A DNA stretch of 5,945 nucleotides from Candidatus Zipacnadia bacterium (GTDB lineage Bacteria; Armatimonadota; Zipacnadia; Zipacnadales; UBA5352), in contig JALGUI010000163.1 of assembly GCA_029820915.1 (NCBI GenBank), forward strand, positions 1-5,945, written 5' to 3'. The notes under the pieces were generated by a model. It had not been told where the DNA came from. It saw nothing but the letters and a program-made list of their open reading frames with translations, and searched no databases. Each line of letters opens with the position of its first letter. Position 1 is the stretch's first letter. This document shows, piece by piece, positions 1 to 5,088 of this stretch. The position numbers and the translations under genes were made by a program.

Positions 1-341
1 CCCATGAGGTTGCCAAGCGCCGCGAGAACATGTATCCTCCCTTCGCGAGACTGATCAACCTGACGATCGCCGACGAGGACGACGAGCGCGCCCTGTCGAT
101 TGCCCGCGGGATGGCGTACGAGCTTCAGGAGCGCGGCCTGCGGCACAAGCGCGGGGCGCGGCAGTTCGTGGGGCCCGCCCGGGCTCCGCTGGCGAAGCTC
201 CGCGGGCGCTATCGGTACCATCTCCTGCTGAAGGGTCACCGGGTCGAGGAGCTGCGGCAGGTTCTGCTGGACGCGCTCGGCGCGCTTGGCGACGACGCCG
301 GCGCCGTCACGGTTGACGTCGATCCGGTCGATATGATGTGA
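1..341 (+). CDS. priA: Primosomal protein N' (PriA helicase), C-terminal fragment
   Basis: This is the 3' end of a gene that begins before the window; the reading frame has codons starting at base 3. PriA is the DNA helicase that recognises stalled or collapsed forks and loads the replisome again. The visible 112 residues are its C-terminal domain. It opens with an arginine-rich RREN stretch followed by MYPPFARL, which matches the family's YPPF-x-R-L signature. The middle has GPARAPLAKLRGRYRYHLLLKG, the conserved Gly-Pro, Ala-Pro-Leu and Arg-Tyr-Arg elements of this domain. It closes with VDVDPVDMM, the family's usual DVDP ending. The helicase motifs and the zinc-binding cysteines lie upstream and cannot be seen. 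The stop is at 339-341, and def follows after 40 bases; priA-def-fmt is a widespread bacterial gene order. The methionine at 30 is internal and not a start. Confidence 0.93.
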   Translation, partial: HEVAKRRENMYPPFARLINLTIADEDDERALSIARGMAYELQERGLRHKRGARQFVGPARAPLAKLRGRYRYHLLLKGHRVEELRQVLLDALGALGDDAGAVTVDVDPVDMM

Positions 342-361
342 GCGGAGCGACCGCGCTCCGC
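342..361 (+). repeat. Perfect 8-bp hairpin between priA and def
   Basis: GCGGAGCG (342-349) and CGCTCCGC (354-361) are exact reverse complements around the four-base loop ACCG. The hairpin starts directly after the priA stop codon and ends 6 bases before the def ribosome-binding site. No T run follows, so it is not a classical intrinsic terminator. An mRNA stability or processing element, or a weak pause site between two co-transcribed genes, is an inference. Confidence 0.6.
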
Positions 362-381
362 CGCTACGAGGAAGCATCGAA

Positions 382-954
382 ATGGCGCTTAGACGAATAC
401 TGTACTGCGGGGATCCGATCCTGACCCGTAAGGCCGGCCGGATCCACGAGATGGACGACGCCGTGGTTGAACTGCTGCGCGATCTGCGCGACACGATGCT
501 GGAGGCCGGCGGCCTGGGGCTGGCGGCCGCCCAGGTCGGCGTGCCGCTTGCAGTCGTCACGGTGCTGCGCGATCCCGAGTCCGACAGCGTCCTCAAGCTC
601 ATCAACCCCCGCATCGTCGAGCAGGAGGGCGAGCAGGAAGGCAACGAGTCCTGCCTGAGCCTGCCCACGCTCCGCGGCGTCGTCATCCGACCGGCGCGCG
701 TGGTCGTCGAGGCGCTCGACCTCAATGGCGAGGTCATCAGGGCCGAGGGCGAGGGCCTGATGGCCCGTTGCCTGGCCCACGAGGTCGATCACCTCGACGG
801 GCGGCTCTTCATCGACCTCGTCGAGCCGGACAGCCTGTGCTGGCTCCGCCCGGACGAGCGCGAGGAGGCGGGCTACCGGACTGAGCCCACCACCGTCGAG
901 GAGGCGCGCGAGGCCTTTGACCGGCTGCGGAAGCGGCGCGAGGGGCTTACCTAG
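382..954 (+). CDS. def: Peptide deformylase
   Basis: This metallo-hydrolase removes the formyl group from the N-terminal formyl-methionine of nascent proteins in the cytoplasm. All three family motifs are present in the 190-residue product: GLGLAAAQ at 44-51 (motif 1, catalytic-site Gln51), ESCLSLP at 89-95 (motif 2, metal ligand Cys91) and HEVDH at 133-137 followed by Leu-Asp-Gly (motif 3, metal ligands His133 and His137, catalytic Glu134). Motif 2 has Ser at residue 90 where Gly is usual (EGCLS); the metal ligand itself is intact. The protein is somewhat longer than the E. coli enzyme (about 169 residues), with a charged, probably helical C-terminal tail from about residue 155. The ATG at 382 follows a GAGGAAG ribosome-binding site (368-374) by 7 bases and gives the usual N-terminus ending in the GDPIL element. 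fmt follows after one base, so the two are almost certainly co-translated. Confidence 0.97.
   Translation: MALRRILYCGDPILTRKAGRIHEMDDAVVELLRDLRDTMLEAGGLGLAAAQVGVPLAVVTVLRDPESDSVLKLINPRIVEQEGEQEGNESCLSLPTLRGVVIRPARVVVEALDLNGEVIRAEGEGLMARCLAHEVDHLDGRLFIDLVEPDSLCWLRPDEREEAGYRTEPTTVEEAREAFDRLRKRREGLT
940..945 (+). promoter_or_regulatory. Ribosome-binding site of fmt, inside the end of def
   Basis: GAGGGG lies 10 bases before the ATG at 956, within the last codons of def. It supports 956 as the start of fmt rather than the in-frame TTG at 917, which would add 13 residues before the conserved MRIAFFGTP N-terminus. Confidence 0.7.
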
Positions 955-955
955 C

Positions 956-1894
956 ATGCGCATCGCGTTCTTCGGCACGCCCGCGTCCGCGGTGCCGTAC
1001 CTGCGCGCGCTGAACGGCGCGGGCCATGACCCGGTGGCGGTGGTGAGCCAACCCGACCGGCCGGCGGGGAGGGGCAGGAAGTCCCGGCCCAGCCCGGTGC
1101 GGGAGGCCGCGGAGGAGTTGGGACTCACCGTCCTGACGCCCGAGTCGGCCGCGGATGTCGAGTTCATCGAGGTACTGCGCGGGCACGCCCCCGAGCTGGG
1201 TGTTGTGGTGGCGTACGGCCAGATCCTGCGGCCGGATCTGCTGGAGTTGCCACCCGCGGGCTTCGTCAACGTCCACTACTCCCTGCTGCCCGCTCTGCGC
1301 GGCGCCGCGCCGGTCTACGGGGCGTTGCTCCGAGGGCTCGATGTCACCGGCGTCACCATCCAGCACATGGCCGAGGAGCTGGACGCCGGCGACATCATCC
1401 TGCGGCGCGAGGTGCCGATCGCCGAGAACGACACCAGAGGGACCTTGACCGATCGGCTCACCGACATCGGCGTGGACCTGCTGCTGCAGGCCGTGTCGCT
1501 GATCGCGGCGGGGGCGGCTCCGGGCACGCCGCAGGACCACTCGACCGCCACGTACGTCGGTCGCGTGACGGCCGGGGACTGCCGGATCGACTGGGGCGCG
1601 CCGGCGGGGGATATCAGGAACCTGGTGCGCGCGTGTACTCCCTGGCCCGGCGCGTGGAGTACGCTGCGCGGCAGGCGCCTGAAGGTGCAGGCCGTGAACG
1701 TCGTACAAAGTTCCTTAAGCGAGGGAGGGAGGGAGGGGGAGCTCGTCGAAGTCACCTCCAAGGGAGGGCCGGTGGTGGCCGCCGGAGGTGGTGCGGTCGA
1801 GATTGTGCACCTGCAGCCCGAGGGCAGGCAGTCGATGTCCGGGGGGGAGTTCCTCAGAGGCGCGCGACTTGATATCGGCGACCGGTTCGAGTAG
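956..1894 (+). CDS. fmt: Methionyl-tRNA formyltransferase
   Basis: It transfers the formyl group of 10-formyl-tetrahydrofolate to initiator Met-tRNA, supplying the substrate later processed by the deformylase upstream. The 312-residue length is typical. The N-terminus MRIAFFGTP is the Rossmann-fold start of the family, followed by SQPDRPAGRGRK at 31-42. The catalytic region reads NVHYSLLPALRGAAP at 105-119, giving the expected Asn105 and His107 and the SLLPxxRG folate-site signature. TGVTIQHMAEELDAGD at 131-146 supplies the catalytic Asp143. The C-terminal tRNA-binding domain shows TPWPGAW (228-234) and LQPEGRQSMSGGEFLRG (286-302). The start is set by this N-terminus and by the ribosome-binding site at 940-945. 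Residues 256-262 (EGGREGE) are encoded by a run of GGGA repeats, which looks like a local tandem expansion in a surface loop of the C-terminal domain but leaves the frame intact. Confidence 0.97.
   Translation: MRIAFFGTPASAVPYLRALNGAGHDPVAVVSQPDRPAGRGRKSRPSPVREAAEELGLTVLTPESAADVEFIEVLRGHAPELGVVVAYGQILRPDLLELPPAGFVNVHYSLLPALRGAAPVYGALLRGLDVTGVTIQHMAEELDAGDIILRREVPIAENDTRGTLTDRLTDIGVDLLLQAVSLIAAGAAPGTPQDHSTATYVGRVTAGDCRIDWGAPAGDIRNLVRACTPWPGAWSTLRGRRLKVQAVNVVQSSLSEGGREGELVEVTSKGGPVVAAGGGAVEIVHLQPEGRQSMSGGEFLRGARLDIGDRFE
1723..1739 (+). repeat. GGGA tandem repeat with G-quadruplex potential, inside fmt
   Basis: The bases read GGGAGGGAGGGAGGGGG: four G tracts of at least three, separated by single A residues, on the coding strand. 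Single-base loops are the arrangement known to favour stable parallel G-quadruplexes in DNA and RNA. The run sits inside a 21-base all-purine stretch (1721-1741) encoding EGGREGE of Fmt. The sequence pattern is certain; folding in the cell is inferred. Confidence 0.75.
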
Positions 1895-1965
1895 ACTCAC
1901 GCCGTCCAGAGGCCGAGCGCAATAATGCGATCTATCATCACAGGCTCGCAAGTCAGTCTCGGCTT

Positions 1966-1970
1966 GGAGG
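1966..1970 (+). promoter_or_regulatory. Ribosome-binding site of the TPR gene
   Basis: A full GGAGG lies 7 bases before a TTG (1978) and 10 bases before an adjacent in-frame ATG (1981). The spacing slightly favours TTG and the codon type favours ATG; the two starts differ by one residue. The 83 bases after fmt up to this point contain no other gene. Confidence 0.7.
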
Positions 1971-1980
1971 ACGCGAGTTG

Positions 1981-2340
1981 ATGGGTGCGGGCAGCGAAGT
2001 GCTCGAACAGGCCCACGAGTGCCGGATCAACGGCCAGTACGATGAGGCCATGGCGCTCTACAACCAGGTGCTCGCCGACACCCCCGAGCATGCCGAGGCG
2101 CTCTGGGGACTGGGCCTGTCGCTGATGAATACGGGCGAGTTCGACGACGCGCTCGAGGCCATCGTTCGAGCCTGCGACCTGGAGCCTGCGAACCAGCTCT
2201 ACCTGCTCGACGCGGGTAAGCACTACACGATGCTCGGGATGTACGATGAGGCCAAGCCCTTCTTTGAGGGCGTCATCGAACTCGAGGCGGACTCCGAGTA
2301 CGGGCTCGAGGCGCAGAAGCAACTGTCGTACTACGACTGA
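1981..2340 (+). CDS. Small tetratricopeptide-repeat (TPR) protein
   Basis: The 119-residue product is almost entirely three in-register 34-residue TPR units, at about 4-37, 38-71 and 72-105. Each has the diagnostic Gly at repeat position 15 (Gly18, Gly52, Gly86) followed by an aromatic, an acidic pair and Ala at position 20 (Ala23, Ala57, Ala91). The Pro at position 32 is kept in the first two (Pro35, Pro69) and replaced by Ala103 in the third. The C-terminus ends shortly after the third repeat, with a helical tail QKQLSYYD. There is no signal peptide or membrane segment, so it is likely a cytoplasmic protein-protein interaction module. It lies 64 bases before the corrinoid activator gene on the same strand, so co-expression is plausible, but no partner can be named. 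An alternative start, TTG at 1978, would add one residue. Confidence 0.88.
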   Translation: MGAGSEVLEQAHECRINGQYDEAMALYNQVLADTPEHAEALWGLGLSLMNTGEFDDALEAIVRACDLEPANQLYLLDAGKHYTMLGMYDEAKPFFEGVIELEADSEYGLEAQKQLSYYD

Positions 2341-2404
2341 ACTGGAGGGCGAGAGGAGCCGGGTCCGGGGCGGCAGCGCGGCCCGCGGGTCCGGCTTTGA
2401 CGAT

Positions 2405-4243
2405 ATGATCCGCGTATCCTTCAAGCCCGGGGGCCAGAGCGGCGAGGTCGAGCCCGGACTCACGGTGCTCGATGTCGCGGAGAGCCTTGGCCTGTCGATC
2501 ACCGCGCCCTGCGGCGGGCGTGGGCGCTGCGGCCGCTGTCGCGTCATCGTCAACCGCGGCTGCACGCCGCCGACGCAGGCCGAGCGCGATCTGCTGACCG
2601 GCGTGGAGCTGCGCAACGGCGTTCGCCTCGCCTGCGAGGCTCGGCTGATGGACGACGCGCAGATCATCGTGCCCTCTGACTCGCGAACTGTGGGCGGCAA
2701 GATCCTGGCCGAGGACTCCTGGCGGCACATCAAGCTGTCGCCGAACGTGCATGGGCACCGGCTTGAGCTCCCCGAGCCGAGCCTGGAGGACCAGCGCAGC
2801 GACGCCGAGCGCGTGGCCGACGGCCTGGGAGCGCGCGTCGAGGAGCTGCGGATCGACCACGCCGCACTCGCCGAAATGCCGGCGGTGCTGCGCGACAACG
2901 ACTTCTCAGTTAGGGCGATCATGGTCGGCGATGTGCTGGCGGCCGTGCGGCCGCCGAACGAGGAGCCCTGCTGCCTGGGCGCCGCCATTGACATCGGCAC
3001 CACCACGGTCGTCACTTACCTGGTGGACCTGCAGACAGGCGAGAGAGTGGCGACGGCGTCCGACCACAATCCGCAGGCACGGCACGGGCACGACCTCATC
3101 TCGCGCATCGAGTACGTTCAGAGCGCGCACACGGGCCTCGATGACATGCGCGGGCTGATCGTGGACCTCATCAACCGGCTGCTGGGTGAGGCCGTGGACC
3201 AGGTCGGCGCTCGCCGCCGCGACATCTACGAGGCCACCGTGGTCGGCAACACGTGCATGCACCACCTGTTCCTCGGCCTCGACCCGCGGAACCTGGCGCG
3301 GGCGCCCTACATACCGGTCACAACCCAGCCGATGACCATCTCGGCCGAGGAGGCCGGGCTTGCCATCAACCGCGCGGGCAGCGTATACTGCCTGCCGGTC
3401 ATCGCCGGCTTCGTAGGCGCCGACACCGTCGGCGTGCTGCTGGTGTCGAGGATGACCGATCGCGAGCGCCCGACGCTCGCGATCGACATCGGGACCAACG
3501 GCGAGGTCATGCTGTGGTCGGGCGAGCGGCTCCTGGTGACCTCGTGCGCCGCCGGGCCCGCGTTCGAGGGTGGGGAGATCAGCAACGGCGTGCGGGCGGC
3601 CGAGGGCGCCATAGAGCGCGTGTGGCTCCGCGACGGCAGCATCGGCTACGCCACCATCGGCCGCGCTCGTCCCAACGGCATCTGCGGCTCGGGCATCTTC
3701 GACACCGTGGCCACGCTGCTCGACTCGCGGGCCGTTGACGCCACCGGGCGATTCGCCGATGAACAGGCGGCCCGGGCTCTGCCGGAGGGGATCGCCTCCA
3801 GGCTGCGCGGCCAGGGCTCGGCGCGTGAGTTCGTCCTGGTCGCCGCCGCCGACAACGGCAGCGGCGAGATCGCCTTCACGCAGAAAGATGTGCGCGAAGT
3901 TCAACTCGCGAAAGGTGCCGTGCGGGCCGCGGTCGAACTGCTGTGCTCCGAGGCGGGCATCGGCACCGATGAGGTGCACGAGGTACTCCTCGCCGGGGCC
4001 TTCGGCAACTACATCGACCGGCGCAGCGCGCTCCGCATGGGGTTGTTGCCCGAGATCCCGCTCGAGCGGATCGAGGGCGTTGGAAACGCGGCGGGCGCGG
4101 GGGCGCTGGTCGCGCTGATCTCCACGCAGGAGCGTCGGCGAGCCGCGGAGATCGTGAGCCGGGCCGAGCACGTGGAACTCATGGCCAACCCACAGTTCCA
4201 GATGGCCTTCGCCGACAGCATGGTCTTTCCGGAGATGACGTGA
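2405..4243 (+). CDS. RACo-type reductive activator of corrinoid proteins (2Fe-2S ferredoxin domain plus DUF4445 ASKHA ATPase)
   Basis: Proteins of this family use ATP to drive low-potential electrons onto inactive Co(II) corrinoid proteins, restoring the Co(I) state needed for methyl transfer. The 612-residue product matches the length of characterised RACo. Residues 1-90 form a ferredoxin-like domain with cysteines C36-x5-C42-x2-C45 and C77, a plant-type [2Fe-2S] ligand set. A linker follows (about 91-190). The ASKHA part has AIDIGTTTVVTYLVDL at 194-209 (phosphate-1), GNTCMHHLFLGLDP at 281-294, LAIDIGTNGEVML at 358-370 (phosphate-2), CAAGPAFEGGEISNGV at 381-396 and LLAGAFGNYID at 528-538 (adenosine loop). 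There is no C-terminal ferredoxin with clustered cysteines, unlike methanogen RamA. The ATG at 2405 gives the expected N-terminus but has no clear ribosome-binding site. The frame is open further upstream into the TPR gene, but that extension offers no better start nearby. The corrinoid protein encoded next, 76 bases downstream, is its likely substrate. Confidence 0.92.
   Translation: MIRVSFKPGGQSGEVEPGLTVLDVAESLGLSITAPCGGRGRCGRCRVIVNRGCTPPTQAERDLLTGVELRNGVRLACEARLMDDAQIIVPSDSRTVGGKILAEDSWRHIKLSPNVHGHRLELPEPSLEDQRSDAERVADGLGARVEELRIDHAALAEMPAVLRDNDFSVRAIMVGDVLAAVRPPNEEPCCLGAAIDIGTTTVVTYLVDLQTGERVATASDHNPQARHGHDLISRIEYVQSAHTGLDDMRGLIVDLINRLLGEAVDQVGARRRDIYEATVVGNTCMHHLFLGLDPRNLARAPYIPVTTQPMTISAEEAGLAINRAGSVYCLPVIAGFVGADTVGVLLVSRMTDRERPTLAIDIGTNGEVMLWSGERLLVTSCAAGPAFEGGEISNGVRAAEGAIERVWLRDGSIGYATIGRARPNGICGSGIFDTVATLLDSRAVDATGRFADEQAARALPEGIASRLRGQGSAREFVLVAAADNGSGEIAFTQKDVREVQLAKGAVRAAVELLCSEAGIGTDEVHEVLLAGAFGNYIDRRSALRMGLLPEIPLERIEGVGNAAGAGALVALISTQERRRAAEIVSRAEHVELMANPQFQMAFADSMVFPEMT
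3457..3485 (+). repeat. 12-bp perfect inverted repeat inside the activator gene
   Basis: CGATCGCGAGCG (3457-3468) and CGCTCGCGATCG (3474-3485) are exact reverse complements around the five-base loop CCCGA. The repeat encodes the segment just before and into the phosphate-2 motif (residues about 352-361, DRERPTLAID). A strong mRNA hairpin here is predicted; any role is unknown. Confidence 0.7.
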
Positions 4244-4257
4244 GCTTGGCGTCAACA

Positions 4258-4274
4258 CGCGCCCGACGGGCGCG
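4258..4274 (+). repeat. Perfect 7-bp hairpin between activator and corrinoid genes
   Basis: CGCGCCC (4258-4264) pairs exactly with GGGCGCG (4268-4274) around a GAC loop. It lies 14 bases after the activator stop and 30 bases before the corrinoid ribosome-binding site. No T run follows. It could stabilise the downstream message or partly end the upstream one; both are inferences. Confidence 0.55.
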
Positions 4275-4304
4275 GCTGGGGCAACAGGCGTTCTTACATC
4301 GAAC

Positions 4305-4310
4305 GGGAGG
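4305..4310 (+). promoter_or_regulatory. Strong ribosome-binding site of the corrinoid protein gene
   Basis: GGGAGG lies 9 bases before the ATG at 4320. It contrasts with the weak or absent site before the activator gene, which fits high output of the corrinoid carrier and low output of its catalytic activator. Confidence 0.8.
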
Positions 4311-4319
4311 TTTCACCAA

Positions 4320-4952
4320 ATGGCGGACCTGCAGGCACTGGCGGAGACTGTCATCAATGGCCAGAAGGAGGAGGCCGAACGGCTCACTCAGGCGGCCATT
4401 GACGAGGGGGTTCGGCCCGGCGAGATCATCAACGGTGGGCTGATCGCGGGGATGAGTGTTGTCGGGGAGAAGTTCAAGAACAACGAGTTCTACGTTCCCG
4501 AGGTGCTCATCGCAGCGCGCGCCATGCAGTCCGCCATGGCGAAGGTCAAGCCCCTGCTGACCGAGGGCGAGATGGAGGTCAAGGGCAGGGTCGCCATCGG
4601 CACCGTCAAGGGCGACCTGCACGACATTGGCAAGAACCTCGTCGCGATGATGCTCGAGGGCGGCGGATTCGAGGTCATCGACCTCGAGGTCGATGTCTCG
4701 CCGGAGGACTTCATCGCCGCCGTGACCGAGCAGGGCGCCAACGTCATCGCCCTGTCGGCGCTGCTGACCACGACCATGCCATCGATGAAGGACACCGTGG
4801 ACGCGGTGGCTGAGGCCGGGATGAGCGGCAAGGTCAAGGTCGTCATCGGCGGCGCGCCGGTGACCCAGAGCTACGCCGACGAGATCGGCGCCGACGGCTA
4901 TGCGCCCGACGCCGCCTCGGCCGTAGACAAGGTCACCGAGCTACTCGCCTAG
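4320..4952 (+). CDS. Methyltransferase-type corrinoid (B12-binding) protein, MtaC/MtbC-like
   Basis: This carrier holds a corrinoid cofactor and shuttles a methyl group between two methyltransferases in the cytoplasm, as in methanol, methylamine or methoxy-compound metabolism. The 210-residue product has the standard two-domain layout. The first is an N-terminal four-helix cap (about 1-85, with NGGLIAGMSVVGEKFKNNEF at 38-57 and VPEVLIAARAM at 59-69). The second is a Rossmann-like B12 domain from about 88. The latter has GTVKGDLHDIGKN at 94-106, containing DxHxxG with His101 as the lower cobalt ligand. It also has SAL at 146-148 (SxL motif) and IGGAPV at 176-181 (GG motif). All cofactor-binding motifs are intact, so the protein should be functional. 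The substrate specificity cannot be read from the carrier, and no methyltransferase gene lies in the window. The adjacent RACo-type activator supports redox reactivation of this protein. The start follows a strong GGGAGG site. Confidence 0.94.
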   Translation: MADLQALAETVINGQKEEAERLTQAAIDEGVRPGEIINGGLIAGMSVVGEKFKNNEFYVPEVLIAARAMQSAMAKVKPLLTEGEMEVKGRVAIGTVKGDLHDIGKNLVAMMLEGGGFEVIDLEVDVSPEDFIAAVTEQGANVIALSALLTTTMPSMKDTVDAVAEAGMSGKVKVVIGGAPVTQSYADEIGADGYAPDAASAVDKVTELLA

Positions 4953-4981
4953 TCGCCGCGGGCCGCACCGCTGTGGCTTTC

Positions 4982-5045
4982 CGGCGCAGGAGCCATCGCC
5001 GCCCGGAGCCGGCGAACCGGACGGGCGGCGATGGCTTCTGTGCTG
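4982..5045 (+). terminator. Very long hairpin after the corrinoid gene, probable terminator
   Basis: Bases 4991-5005 and 5022-5036 form a perfect 15-bp stem, which extends outward to 4982/5045 for 24 pairs in all, including three G-T (G-U) pairs. Inside, CCGG (5009-5012) and CCGG (5017-5020) pair around the tetraloop CGAA, leaving a small 3x1 internal loop. The hairpin starts 29 bases after the corrinoid stop. The tail after the perfect core is only modestly T-rich (TTCTGTGCT), so this is not a textbook intrinsic terminator. A processing or 3'-end protection element, or a dispersed palindromic repeat, are alternatives. The structure itself is seen directly; its role is inferred. The rest of the 136-base gap contains no gene. 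Confidence 0.6.
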
Positions 5046-5071
5046 CCCTTCGTCAAGCGATCGCGACGTGT

Positions 5072-5079
5072 GAGGGGAG
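5072..5079 (+). promoter_or_regulatory. Ribosome-binding site supporting the GTG start at 5089
   Basis: GAGGGGAG lies 9 bases before the GTG at 5089. Other in-frame starts (GTG 5095, ATG 5110) are farther away, and ATG 5110 would cut into the first membrane segment, so 5089 is preferred. Confidence 0.7.
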
Positions 5080-5088
5080 TGGCTCGTC

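Noticed and set aside
89..95. Ser instead of Gly before the metal-binding Cys in deformylase (residue 90; coordinates here are residues of the def product)
   Set aside because: The metal ligands and catalytic residues are intact, and the change is a small side chain at a position I would expect to tolerate it; it is noted in the def entry but not worth a separate finding.
917..955. TTG at 917 as the start of fmt
   Set aside because: It would add 13 residues that overlap def and precede the conserved MRIAFFGTP N-terminus; the ATG at 956 has a ribosome-binding site.
1933..1938. TATCAT as a possible -10 box in the fmt-TPR gap
   Set aside because: No -35-like sequence lies 16-18 bases upstream (the position reads GC-rich AGGCCG-like sequence) and there is no extended -10 TG; not enough to call a promoter.
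2246..2404. N-terminal extension of the activator into the TPR gene
   Set aside because: The extra residues are Arg/Ser-rich low-complexity, out of frame with real TPR coding, and unlike any ferredoxin-domain N-terminus.
3840..3867. Hairpin of 7 + 4 bp with ACAA loop inside the activator gene
   Set aside because: It arises from Ala/Gly-rich codons (GCC and GGC runs), has a mismatch, and is the kind of structure expected by chance at this GC content.
2906..4258. Long open frame on the - strand opposite the activator gene
   Set aside because: Its product is a low-complexity His/Arg/Ala/Asp-rich sequence without recognisable motifs, typical of antisense frames in GC-rich genes; the + strand gene is well supported.
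4259..4268. GCGCCCGACG occurring three times (3466, 4259, 4902)
   Set aside because: Two of the three copies lie in coding regions in different contexts with no regular spacing; likely coincidence at high GC.
5057..5064. GCGATCGC octamer, the cyanobacterial HIP1 sequence
   Set aside because: It is a single exact copy noticed in about 6 kb; HIP1-rich genomes carry many more. It may still be a palindromic site but nothing supports it.
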